A DNA stretch of 64,000 nt from Pseudomonas sp. R84. Its GTDB lineage: Bacteria > Pseudomonadota > Gammaproteobacteria > Pseudomonadales > Pseudomonadaceae. Both the position numbers and the translations under genes were made by a program. This document shows, piece by piece, positions 9,960 to 17,313 of the stretch. The stretch's first letter is position 1; each line of letters opens with the position of its first letter. The stretch is taken from positions 5,841,001 to 5,905,000 of the forward strand of contig NZ_CP019426.1 of the NCBI RefSeq assembly GCF_009834515.1. The letters are read 5' to 3'. A model generated the notes under the pieces. The model made no database searches. It was not told the DNA's origin and saw only the letters and a list, made by a program, of their open reading frames with translations.

Positions 9960-10718
9960 TCATGCTGATTGAATAATGCTCAACCGCTCACCCACGACCA
10001 TCTCGGTAATCCAGTCCACCAGAATCGAGGTGTACGCCTGCTGCGACACCGGCTCGCTCAGCGCATGATCGGCGCCATCGATAATCCGGTGCGTCAGTGA
10101 ATGCGTCTGCTGGCACGCCGCGCGGTAACTCATGATTGCCGCGTGGGGCACGTAATCGTCGGTTTCCGATTCGACCAGCAACACATCACCAGTGAATTGC
10201 GAACACGCATGCAGCGCGCGGTTAGTGTCCGCGCGCACCAGCGTGCTGCGATAATCACGCAGATCAGCCTTGTCCAGCTCACGCTTGGGCGTGTGCCATT
10301 GCTCATCGCGATACAGTGCCGGCACGCGCAACGCCAGCCAGCGCACCGGGCGCAGCGAAGTCAGGATCGAAGCCAGATAACCGCCATAACTGGTGCCGAC
10401 CACGGCGATCGCCGAGGTGTCGAGCGCCGGATGCGCGAGCAAGCGGTCATACGCCGCGAGCAGATCGCGCAGATTGTCTTCGCGAGTGACACGGGTCAGC
10501 GGAATTCCGGTACCGCCAGTGTGCCCGCGCAAGTCGAAGGTCAGGCACACACAGCCGAGACCGGCGATGCCTTTGGCGCGCTCAAGGTCGCGCTCCTGAC
10601 TACCGCCCCAACCATGGACAAACAACACCCCCGGGACTTTCGATTTGGGACTGAGAAATGTCCCGCTCATCTGTTCATCATCAATGTCGATTTGAATGCT
10701 TTCGCTTCTAGCCGTCAT
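9960..10718 (-). CDS. Alpha/beta hydrolase fold protein
   Basis: A 252-residue cytoplasmic alpha/beta hydrolase, related by motif to dienelactone-hydrolase/prolyl-oligopeptidase-like esterases. Visible elements are the oxyanion region VHGWGGS (residues 34-40), the nucleophile elbow GTSYGG with Ser110, a probable acid at Asp187/188 in ETDDYVP, and the catalytic His218 in DGADHAL. I chose ATG 10718 over a longer frame (to 10790) because the upstream 24 residues lie inside the coding end of the DUF3182 gene. With this start the two genes overlap by 11 bp and are probably translationally coupled. The substrate is unknown. Confidence 0.85.
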   Translation of the reverse strand: MTARSESIQIDIDDEQMSGTFLSPKSKVPGVLFVHGWGGSQERDLERAKGIAGLGCVCLTFDLRGHTGGTGIPLTRVTREDNLRDLLAAYDRLLAHPALDTSAIAVVGTSYGGYLASILTSLRPVRWLALRVPALYRDEQWHTPKRELDKADLRDYRSTLVRADTNRALHACSQFTGDVLLVESETDDYVPHAAIMSYRAACQQTHSLTHRIIDGADHALSEPVSQQAYTSILVDWITEMVVGERLSIIQSA

Positions 10719-11817
10719 AGGATTTGACCGTAACGTATTTGAGGAGAAATTCGCTGTTCTCAGCCGGGCCGCGATAGACCTCGATGGCATCCGCCGGCAA
10801 CGGCTGATCGATGTAGGTTTCTACCGAAGACACACGGATCGCGCGCATCCCCGGATCGTTGACGAAGCTTTGCAACGCGGCAACTTCAGCACTGCTGGCA
10901 CCGCCCATGCGCCAAGATTGTTCGAGTACGCCGCTGCGGGATTTGCCGTTGCTGTCCAGGCCCTGAGCGATATCGTAGTTGCGCCGCGAAGCATAGAAGC
11001 GCGGATAGGCTTGATTGGCGGCCGCGTCGAAAACCTGCGCCTGCTCAATGGCCAGACGCACATCGTCGGGCAGGTCGAGCTTCAGCAGTTCGTCATAATT
11101 ACCTTGCACCACCAGCAGATTCGAGCCGCCGTAGACCTCTTCACCGTGGGCATCCTTGGTCAAGTATTGATCACCGCAGTAGCTCAACACTCTGCCGCCG
11201 ATGAATGACTGGCCGACGCTGTGGGTGACGACATCGCTCAGGTCCTGCTCCAGCACCACGCCTTCGCTGAACTGCTTTTCAATGTCAGGGCGGGCAAGGA
11301 TTTCGTCGAAGGCATCCAGGCTTTTGATCACTTCCTGCCCGCGACCGGCGCAGGCGTGAACCGGTTTCAAACGAATCGGGCCGTTGTACAGCAAATGCTC
11401 GGCAGCCGGCCGCGCATCCTCCAGCGAGAACACGCTGAGCCCGTCGAGCACCACATTGCGCGTTCGCTCGGAAAATAATGGCGACCAGCCTTGCGGCGCC
11501 TGAGCCAGATGACTGCGCAAACCGTGGCTGATGGCTTTGGTGCAGATGAAATCGTGCTCGACAAAGCCACCCCACAAATCGTCGGGGCCTCTGATACCAA
11601 GTTGCTGAGCACTGGCAGTGCCAACAATGGTTTGCGTCGGTAGCAGATACAGATCACGGCCGCGATGTTTGTCCGGATCGTAACTGCCGCCGAATTTGCA
11701 TCCGAGAATCTGCGCCAGCCATCGTGCCAGCGCCTTGTTGGTCTGTACCTCATGCTGCGGCGCATCAGGGCGCACCGAGTGAGCGACGACGATTTTCCTG
11801 CGGGGTGTCGGGGTCAT
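10708..11817 (-). CDS. DUF3182 family protein, ATP-grasp-like
   Basis: A 369-residue protein of the DUF3182 family, uncharacterised to my knowledge. A segment LKPVHACAGRGQEV around Lys151 looks like the nucleotide-binding Lys and glycine-rich loop of an ATP-grasp ligase. Downstream LEQDLSDVVTHSVGQ and GGRVLSYCGDQY fit the second half of such a fold (inference). ATG 11817 is preferred to ATG 11832 because AAGGGGGA lies just upstream of it, while nothing similar precedes 11832. It overlaps the alpha/beta hydrolase gene by 11 bp, and the two form a transcription unit. A carboxylate-amine or peptide-like product handled by the hydrolase is possible but unsupported by direct evidence. Confidence 0.82.
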   Translation of the reverse strand: MTPTPRRKIVVAHSVRPDAPQHEVQTNKALARWLAQILGCKFGGSYDPDKHRGRDLYLLPTQTIVGTASAQQLGIRGPDDLWGGFVEHDFICTKAISHGLRSHLAQAPQGWSPLFSERTRNVVLDGLSVFSLEDARPAAEHLLYNGPIRLKPVHACAGRGQEVIKSLDAFDEILARPDIEKQFSEGVVLEQDLSDVVTHSVGQSFIGGRVLSYCGDQYLTKDAHGEEVYGGSNLLVVQGNYDELLKLDLPDDVRLAIEQAQVFDAAANQAYPRFYASRRNYDIAQGLDSNGKSRSGVLEQSWRMGGASSAEVAALQSFVNDPGMRAIRVSSVETYIDQPLPADAIEVYRGPAENSEFLLKYVTVKSYDG

Positions 11818-12008
11818 GCGTCCCCCTTCCATCGGTTCGATGACTGTAGCGGTGAGAGGTGCAGAGATCAGGCCAACGGCCGCTCTACGAAAATCCTAGT
11901 CCAATCAGAAACTTACCAGAAACGTGCTGGCACCACGCCTGTTTCAATCTGCACGACCGCGCGCAAAACTCCGGCAAATTGCACGATCCCATAGTCCTAT
12001 ACAGTTCA

Positions 12009-12100
12009 ATGTGGGAGCGAGCTTGCTCGCGAAGGCGCCGAGTCAGGCGACATCAAACTTACAGCCTCCACCGCTTTCGCGAGCAAGCTCGCTCCCACAT
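12009..12100. repeat. REPIN (25 bp perfect inverted arms)
   Basis: The arms are 12009-12033 and 12076-12100, with core GTGGGAGCGAGCTTGCTCGCGA and a 42 nt centre. The right arm touches the first base of the stop codon of the GlxA-type regulator gene (12100-12102). The rest of this 282 nt gap (11818-12008) holds the DUF3182 upstream region; I cannot identify a convincing promoter there. Confidence 0.9.
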
Positions 12101-13101
12101 TAGGTAATGGATGCTTTCGGGTTTGGGGTCACACCAAACCGCGCCCGATAATCACTCGGCGCCAGCCCGGTAATCTTCTTGAAGATTGCGCGAAACGCGC
12201 CCGGATCCTGATAGCCCACCGTCCACGCAATGTGATCGATCGTGCCATTGCTGAACTCAAGCATCTCGCGCGCCTTGCCCACCCGCAGATGCTGGCAGTA
12301 CTCGGTCGGTTTCAACCCGCTCGCCGCGCGGAACCGCCGCAGAAATGTGCGTTCCTCCAGGCCTGCCCGCTCGGCCATCGCCGTCAGCGAAACATCCGTC
12401 GCGCCGGTGCTTTGCAGCCAGTGCTGAACCTTGAGAATCGCCGCATCGCCATGCCCGAGAATCGGCGCAAAGTTACTGCCGCACTCACTGGCGCTGTCAC
12501 TGTGCTCTATCACCAGAAATCGCGCGGTGCCGGTGGCAATGCTCGGCCCGAGCAACCTGTCGACCAGACGTAATCCCAGCTCCGACCACGCCATCAGTCC
12601 GGCGGTGGTGATCAGGTCGCCGTCATCGACAATCGGTGTATCGGCCTTGAGCCTGATGTTCGGATATCGCTCGGCGAAAGTCTTGGCCGAGGTCCAGTGA
12701 GTGGTGGCGCTGCGGCCGTCGAGCAGACCGCTTTCAGCCAACATCAGCGAGCCTACGCAAACCCCACCCAGCGTCGCACCGCGGGCGTGTTGATCGCGTA
12801 ACCATTGCATCAGGCTGGCCGGCGCTTGCGCCGCCGAGAACCCGCCGATCGATGGCGGAATCAGCACCGCCAGCAAAGCGCTGTCGTCCCCTGGATGGCT
12901 GGCGTAAATCCGCGTTGGCGGCTGATCACCTTCGACCTGCCAGTGACTGACCCGCAGCACAGGCAACTGCGCGGCCTGATGTTCGGCGGCAATCCGGTTG
13001 GCCACCGCAAACAGATCCGTCAGACCATGCACCGCCGCCATTTGCGCGCCGGGATAGATCAGCACGCCCAATTCAGCGATGGCGGCCCTTTCTGCGCCCA
13101 T
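12100..13101 (-). CDS. GlxA-family transcriptional regulator (DJ-1/PfpI + AraC HTH)
   Basis: A 333-residue regulator with two domains: an N-terminal DJ-1/PfpI amidotransferase-like domain (about residues 8-185, nucleophile-elbow-like GGVCVGSLMLAE with Cys115) and a C-terminal AraC/XylS double helix-turn-helix (about 220-330, with AERAGLEERTFLRRFRAASG and the signature VGYQDPGAFRAIFKKITGLAPSDYR). Members sense small metabolites and regulate nearby catabolic genes. The frame extends to a TTG at 13137, but ATG 13101 has AGGGG upstream and gives the usual family N-terminus. It is divergent from the cysteine hydrolase gene with a 101 bp shared control region, so it probably controls that gene. Confidence 0.9.
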   Translation of the reverse strand: MGAERAAIAELGVLIYPGAQMAAVHGLTDLFAVANRIAAEHQAAQLPVLRVSHWQVEGDQPPTRIYASHPGDDSALLAVLIPPSIGGFSAAQAPASLMQWLRDQHARGATLGGVCVGSLMLAESGLLDGRSATTHWTSAKTFAERYPNIRLKADTPIVDDGDLITTAGLMAWSELGLRLVDRLLGPSIATGTARFLVIEHSDSASECGSNFAPILGHGDAAILKVQHWLQSTGATDVSLTAMAERAGLEERTFLRRFRAASGLKPTEYCQHLRVGKAREMLEFSNGTIDHIAWTVGYQDPGAFRAIFKKITGLAPSDYRARFGVTPNPKASIT

Positions 13102-13202
13102 TGTCAGTTTTCCCCTGTCTATTGTCGGTGCGGCCAATCCTCGAAGCGCTGGTCAGGGCCAATACTAAAGCCACTTCCAGCCAACACATCGAGGACACAC
13201 CC

Positions 13203-13757
13203 ATGGCCAAGCAAGCGCTCATCGTAGTCGATATCCAGAACGACTACTTCCCCCAAGGCAAGTGGCCGCTGGCCGGTGCTGATGCCGCCGCCGACAACGC
13301 CGCCCGGCTGATCGCCGCATTCCGCGAGGCCGGCGATTCTGTAATACACATTCGCCACGAATTCACCTCAGCCGACGCGCCGTTTTTCACCCCAGGTTCC
13401 GAAGGCGCCAAGCTGCATCCGAAAGTGCTCAATCGCGCTGATGAACCGGTGGTGCTCAAACACTTCGTCAACTCGTTCCGCGAAACCGAACTGCAAGCAA
13501 TCCTCGACGAACAAGGCATCAAGGAACTGGTAGTGGTCGGCAGCATGAGCCACATGTGCGTTGACGGCATTACCCGTGCCGCAGCGGATCTGGGTTATGC
13601 CGTCACAGTGATTCACGATGCCTGCGCCAGCCGCGACCTGGAGTTCAATGGCCTGACGGTGCCGGCCGCCCATGTTCACGCTGCTTTCATGTCGGCACTC
13701 GGTTTCGCCTACGCCAGCGTGGTGTCCACTGACCAATTCCTCTCCTCCCAGCGCTAA
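13203..13757 (+). CDS. Isochorismatase-family cysteine hydrolase
   Basis: A 184-residue cysteine hydrolase of the isochorismatase/nicotinamidase superfamily. The catalytic triad is visible: Asp10 in VVDIQNDY, Lys86 in VVLKHFVNSF and Cys119 in GSMSHMCVDGI. Members cleave amides, ureido groups or enol ethers; the exact substrate cannot be read from sequence. ATG 13203 has a GAGGA Shine-Dalgarno at 13191, whereas the longer frame from 13101 would run through the promoter region shared with the divergent regulator. It is a monocistronic gene closed by an intrinsic terminator about 20 nt downstream. Confidence 0.9.
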   Translation: MAKQALIVVDIQNDYFPQGKWPLAGADAAADNAARLIAAFREAGDSVIHIRHEFTSADAPFFTPGSEGAKLHPKVLNRADEPVVLKHFVNSFRETELQAILDEQGIKELVVVGSMSHMCVDGITRAAADLGYAVTVIHDACASRDLEFNGLTVPAAHVHAAFMSALGFAYASVVSTDQFLSSQR

Positions 13758-13777
13758 GCAATATTCTGCAAAAACAC

Positions 13778-13806
13778 CGGGCCCGCCTTGCAGCGGGTCT
13801 TTTTTC
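13778..13806 (+). terminator. Intrinsic terminator of the cysteine hydrolase gene
   Basis: A G/C-rich hairpin (GCCCGC...GCGGGT with a short loop CTTGCA) is followed by six T residues. It separates the hydrolase gene from the yjf-like operon downstream. Confidence 0.85.
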
Positions 13807-13820
13807 GTCTGTCATAAAAA

Positions 13821-13880
13821 TCTCACGCGTGAGCCATTGATGGCACTTTGAATTGGTTGTAGTGTGGCTCACGCGTGAGA
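13821..13880 (+). promoter_or_regulatory. Paired palindromic operators around a putative promoter of the yjf-like operon
   Basis: The 12 bp palindrome CTCACGCGTGAG occurs twice, at 13822-13833 and 13868-13879, with centres 46 bp apart. Including flanks, 13821-13836 and 13865-13880 are a perfect 16 bp inverted pair (outer TGGCTCACGCG...). Between them a weak sigma-70-like pair can be drawn: TTGATG (13837-13842), 17 bp, TAGTGT (13860-13865). The second palindrome ends 23 nt before the first start codon. Such spacing is typical of repressor operators flanking a promoter. The likely binder is the first gene product, whose N-terminus resembles a ribbon-helix-helix domain (inference). Confidence 0.65.
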
Positions 13881-13902
13881 TGTTCATAACCGAGCCACTG
13901 CC

Positions 13903-14571
13903 ATGAAAAGCCGTTCCCCCACCGCGAAATCAGAGAGCCCCAAGGGAGAGCGTGCGAAAGCGTCCACGAAAAAACCGTCGAGCTTCTATATGAAGCAGAT
14001 GCGCGCGGGCCTGGCCGCTGCCGGTTATGTGAAACACGAAACTTGGGTGCTTCCCGAAAACCGAAGCTTGCTCAAGCAAATGGAGCAACAGCTACGCCAA
14101 CCGATTCTGGCTGGCTCTTTCATGTCGGAGAATTACATGAGCGCAGGCAACAACTGGACCATCGATAGCCTCTTCAACGCCCTCAAGGCCCTGGACGAGG
14201 TGGCTTCGCAAGAAATCACACTGTCGCTGATCCAGAGCTCCGAACCCAGCATCAAGCTGGAAATGAACGAATTCGGCGGTCTGCCGATTCACATCGCCCT
14301 GGCCGGCCAGCAGATCATCGTCGACACCGTGCTGGTGGACATCGATTCGATCTCGGACGTAGCGGCCTTCAACGACGCCGTGTTGCGCAGCCGGGAAATG
14401 TTCCCGCTGTCGTCGATCGGTATCGAGTCGATGCCGAACGGGCAGACCGTTTACAACATGTTTGGCGCCCTCAGCGCCGACTCGAGCCTGACCAACGTCG
14501 TTACCGAGGTGAAAACCCTGGTCGACAACGTGCAGCGCGCGAGCGAAGCCTTCGAACACTTCTTCAAGTAA
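13903..14571 (+). CDS. yjfI: YjfI-like protein: DUF2170 with ribbon-helix-helix-like N-terminus
   Basis: A 222-residue protein and first gene of a six-gene operon matching E. coli yjfIJKLMC. Residues 1-26 are basic and low-complexity. Residues 29-66 (FYMKQMRAGLAAAGY, then KHETWVLPENRSLLKQMEQQL) follow the pattern helix, short strand with W-V-x-P, helix that is common in ribbon-helix-helix DNA-binding proteins. Residues from about 85 to 222 fit DUF2170; the E. coli YjfI I know is only about 130 residues, so the N-terminal part appears to be an extra domain. I infer a DNA-binding autoregulator. The ribosome binding site is weak (GAG). It is followed 17 nt later by the PspA-like gene. Confidence 0.8.
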   Translation: MKSRSPTAKSESPKGERAKASTKKPSSFYMKQMRAGLAAAGYVKHETWVLPENRSLLKQMEQQLRQPILAGSFMSENYMSAGNNWTIDSLFNALKALDEVASQEITLSLIQSSEPSIKLEMNEFGGLPIHIALAGQQIIVDTVLVDIDSISDVAAFNDAVLRSREMFPLSSIGIESMPNGQTVYNMFGALSADSSLTNVVTEVKTLVDNVQRASEAFEHFFK

Positions 14572-14588
14572 TCAACAGGGAATATCCA

Positions 14589-15287
14589 ATGACTCAGTCC
14601 ATCTGGAGCAAGTTGTTCACCGCACTGCGCGGCGGCGCCAATGAAGTCGGCGAAGCGATCGCCGACCAGCAGGCCCTGCGCATCCTCGATCAGGAAATCC
14701 GCGACGCCGACACCGCCCTGTCGAACGCCCGTCGCGAACTGGTCACCATCATGGCCAAACACAAACTGGCCGCCGACCGCGTGAGCGAGTACGACGCCAA
14801 GATCAAGGATCTGGAAGCCAAGGCCGTCTCGGCACTGAATGCCGGCCGTGAAGACCTCGCGCTGGAAGTGGCCGAAGCGATTTCGACCCTGACCAACGAG
14901 CTGGATGTTGAGAAAAAGCAGAGCGACGAATTCGGCACCTACGCCGAAAACATGCGCAAAGACATCAGCAAGGCCGAGTCGCGGATCAAGAGCCTGCGCC
15001 AGCAAGTGGACATGGCCAAGGCCCGCGAAAGCGTGCAGAAAGCCCAGGTCAGCGCGTCCATCGCCAGCGGTGGCGCCAATGGCAAACTGGAAACCGCCGT
15101 CGGTACGTTGAACCGTCTGCAAGCCAAGCAGCAGCAACGCGCGGCTGAACTGAGCGCTGCCGACGAACTGGCCGACGCTTCGACCGGCAACGATCTGGAA
15201 CGGAAACTGCGCGACGCCGGCATCACGCCGAACGAAGGCAGTGCCAATGCGATTCTTGAGCGCCTGAAGCAAAAGTCCGCTCAGTAA
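14589..15287 (+). CDS. yjfJ: PspA/IM30-family protein (YjfJ-like)
   Basis: A 232-residue PspA/IM30 (ESCRT-III-related) protein. It is almost entirely alpha-helical with heptad-rich coiled coil (about residues 25-150). The N-terminal amphipathic-helix region is SIWSKLFTALRGGANEVGEAIAD, and the LDQEIRDADTALSNARRELVTIMA segment matches PspA helix 1. PspA proteins bind and remodel stressed inner membranes. It lacks a PspF/PspBC context; the partners here are DUF2170, DUF2491, DUF350 and DUF1190 proteins, marking the separate YjfJ branch. CAGGGAA precedes the start. A REPIN follows the stop codon within the operon. Confidence 0.88.
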   Translation: MTQSIWSKLFTALRGGANEVGEAIADQQALRILDQEIRDADTALSNARRELVTIMAKHKLAADRVSEYDAKIKDLEAKAVSALNAGREDLALEVAEAISTLTNELDVEKKQSDEFGTYAENMRKDISKAESRIKSLRQQVDMAKARESVQKAQVSASIASGGANGKLETAVGTLNRLQAKQQQRAAELSAADELADASTGNDLERKLRDAGITPNEGSANAILERLKQKSAQ

Positions 15288-15303
15288 TCACTGCGGAAAA
15301 AAA

Positions 15304-15395
15304 CTGTGGGAGCGAGCTTGCTCGCGAAAGCGTCGTACCAGTCGACATCAATGTTGGCTGACAGGCCCTCTTCGCGAGCAAGCTCGCTCCCACAG
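15304..15395. repeat. REPIN between yjfJ-like and yjfK-like genes
   Basis: Perfect 25 bp inverted arms lie at 15304-15328 and 15371-15395 with a 42 nt centre, of the same subtype (GTGGGAGCGAGCTTGCTCGCGA) as the element at 12009. It splits the otherwise tightly packed operon and would form a stable hairpin in the transcript, which could stabilise the upstream mRNA or lower downstream expression. No U-run follows, so it is not a typical terminator. Confidence 0.9.
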
Positions 15396-15500
15396 GGTTT
15401 ATGGCGTGGAAATCGCTATCCTCGTTCGCCGCGTAGCCCGGTACACTAGCCACGCTTTTTTCGCCGACGAACACCTCCACCCGCTTCAAGGAACGTACCC

Positions 15501-16151
15501 ATGGGATGGTTTAAAGACTTGCTGGGCACCAGCAACTGGCAGACCGCTGCGCCAACACCGACCGTTGCCAGTGGCCCACTCGGCATGGCGCAAGGCAAGG
15601 CTGTCAGGTTCGATACGACGCTGGCGCTGTTGCTCGACGGTTCGACCACGGTGCGCGTGCCCTTTGATCAGGCGATCTGGAGCCACGGCTGGGTAGACCT
15701 CGGCCAGTCCAATAAACTGCACCGCTATTACATGAATGACGAGGACTTCTGGCTGCAGATCCACGTCACCGGTGACGACCAGATCGAATCGGTCACCCTG
15801 TTCAACTACCTCAGTTACGTGACGGTCAACAGTGACGCCGAACTGCACCGCCTGGCCGGCCCCAACAGCTCGATCGGTCTGCCGACCTACACCCACGAAG
15901 GTGTCGAATACACCCGCGAGTGGGGCACTGAACAAGGCCAGACAGAACTCGTGCCGATGACCGAACAAGTGGTCAATCCGGACGAGAGCTACACCATCGA
16001 ACACCACTCCATGCTTTATGCGCGCGAGACCGGCCTGACCGATCGCCGCGAATTGCTGCTGTTCTCCGTCGAACAAGATGAAGAAGGCACCGTCAGCCTG
16101 AGCACCTCGCTGGGCATTTCGCTGTACACGACAGATCTGAGCACCATTTAA
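15501..16151 (+). CDS. yjfK: DUF2491 family protein (YjfK-like)
   Basis: A 216-residue soluble protein of DUF2491, the counterpart of E. coli YjfK. It starts MGWFKDLLG after AAGGAAC. There is no signal peptide or membrane span. The sequence is rich in acidic and aromatic residues (DEDFWLQIHVTGDDQIESVTLFNY at about residues 78-101, not a known catalytic motif), suggesting a beta-rich fold. The function is unknown. It is kept next to PspA-like and DUF350 genes in enterobacteria and pseudomonads, which suggests a joint complex at the membrane. A separate promoter in the 15396-15500 gap cannot be excluded. Confidence 0.85.
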   Translation: MGWFKDLLGTSNWQTAAPTPTVASGPLGMAQGKAVRFDTTLALLLDGSTTVRVPFDQAIWSHGWVDLGQSNKLHRYYMNDEDFWLQIHVTGDDQIESVTLFNYLSYVTVNSDAELHRLAGPNSSIGLPTYTHEGVEYTREWGTEQGQTELVPMTEQVVNPDESYTIEHHSMLYARETGLTDRRELLLFSVEQDEEGTVSLSTSLGISLYTTDLSTI

Positions 16152-16166
16152 AAAAGGAAGTTTTAC

Positions 16167-16592
16167 ATGCTGGAAGTGCTGGCCGTTTCCCTGAACAAAA
16201 CCGCGCTGGTCGGTTTCGTCGTCTACCTCATCGGCGCCGTACTGCTGTTCATGCTGTTTCAATTCGTCTACACGCGCATCACGCCGCACAAGGAATTCGA
16301 GCTGATTCGCTCCGGCAACGTTGCCGCTGCCATCGCCCTGGCCGGCGCGCTCATCGGCTTCGCGATTCCGGCCAGTAACGTGATCGCGTTTTCGGTCAAC
16401 GTCCTCGACTTCGTACTGTGGGCGGTGATTGCCGCCGTCGTGCAACTGCTGGCGTTTCTTGCCACGGGTCTGGTGCTCAAAGGCACCTCCCAGCGTATCG
16501 CCAACGGTGAAATCGCCTCCGGCATCTACGTCGCGGCGGTCGCGATCAGCGTCGGCATGCTCAACGCGGCGTGCATGACACCGTCTAACTGA
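16167..16592 (+). CDS. yjfL: DUF350 family membrane protein (YjfL-like)
   Basis: A 141-residue integral membrane protein of DUF350 with four predicted spans (about residues 12-35, 52-75, 80-105 and 115-138), organised as two similar pairs. The N-terminus of 11 residues is followed by LVGFVVYLIGAVLLFMLFQ. The family is thought to be a small inner membrane component of unknown function. AAGGAAG lies 5-6 nt before ATG. It follows the DUF2491 stop by 15 nt and precedes the DUF1190 gene by 17 nt, so the three are surely co-transcribed. Confidence 0.88.
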   Translation: MLEVLAVSLNKTALVGFVVYLIGAVLLFMLFQFVYTRITPHKEFELIRSGNVAAAIALAGALIGFAIPASNVIAFSVNVLDFVLWAVIAAVVQLLAFLATGLVLKGTSQRIANGEIASGIYVAAVAISVGMLNAACMTPSN

Positions 16593-16609
16593 TCGGCAGG
16601 AAGCCTTCG

Positions 16610-17311
16610 ATGAAACGCAGCAAATACGTTCAGCTGTCCCTCGCGGCCTCGGTGGCGATGGCCATTTCCGGCCAGGTGACAGCCGCGGATCAACCGCGCA
16701 ATTTCCAGAGTCTGGAACAGTGTGTCGACGCCGAAGTGGCTGCCGATGTCTGCTCCAACGCCTACGTCGCCGCCCTGACCGAACACCGGCGCATCGCCCC
16801 GGCTTACGACGACAAGGCCAAGTGCGACGCGGACTTCGCCGCCGACTGGTGTCAGAAGAACTCCGACGGCCGCTTCGTGCCGAAACTCGGCGGCTTCAAA
16901 GTGCCTGGGAACGGTGAGCCGGCGCAGAACCTCGGCGCCATCGCCGATGCCCAAATGCCCGCCGGTGACGCGACAGCGCAGCATGTGCAAAGCACTTCGC
17001 ACGTTTCCAGTGGCAGTGGCGGTGGTGGAAATGGCTGGCTGACCGGCTGGCTGATCGGCAACGCAATGAGCAACAACGCCGAACGCACGGTTTACCGCGA
17101 TCGCGAAACGCGCCAGCCGTACAACACCTCGACGCAGTACCGCAGAGCCGAAACCACGACGCGCAGCCAACCCGATTACGAGAGCAGCAAAAGCAAACCG
17201 GTCAACGTGGCTTCTTCGACGTCACGCGGCGGCTTCGGCAGCCAGTCCAGCGCCCGTAGCGGTTGGGGTGGCTGGGGCAGCAGTTCTGGTTCTGGTCGTT
17301 CGAGCAGTTGA
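16610..17311 (+). CDS. yjfM: DUF1190 family exported protein (YjfM-like)
   Basis: A 233-residue DUF1190 protein. An N-terminal signal peptide is plain: MKRSKYVQLSLAASVAMAIS, then GQVTAADQP with probable cleavage after VTA. No lipobox cysteine is seen. Four cysteines in the first mature third (in LEQC, ADVC, AKC and DWC) could form two disulfides in the periplasm. The C-terminal half is low-complexity with a Gly-rich hydrophobic patch (GGGGNGWLTGWLIGNAMS) and a Gly/Ser/Trp tail. The next gene starts 2 nt after its stop, suggesting coupled translation. The function is unknown; the family is tied to the following ATP-grasp enzyme. Confidence 0.87.
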   Translation: MKRSKYVQLSLAASVAMAISGQVTAADQPRNFQSLEQCVDAEVAADVCSNAYVAALTEHRRIAPAYDDKAKCDADFAADWCQKNSDGRFVPKLGGFKVPGNGEPAQNLGAIADAQMPAGDATAQHVQSTSHVSSGSGGGGNGWLTGWLIGNAMSNNAERTVYRDRETRQPYNTSTQYRRAETTTRSQPDYESSKSKPVNVASSTSRGGFGSQSSARSGWGGWGSSSGSGRSSS

Positions 17312-17313
17312 CG

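Noticed and set aside
13842..13860. Sigma-54-like TGGCAC upstream of the yjf-like operon
   Set aside because: The second element would need GC at a fixed 12 bp offset from GG; here TTGG is shifted by one base and lacks the GC.
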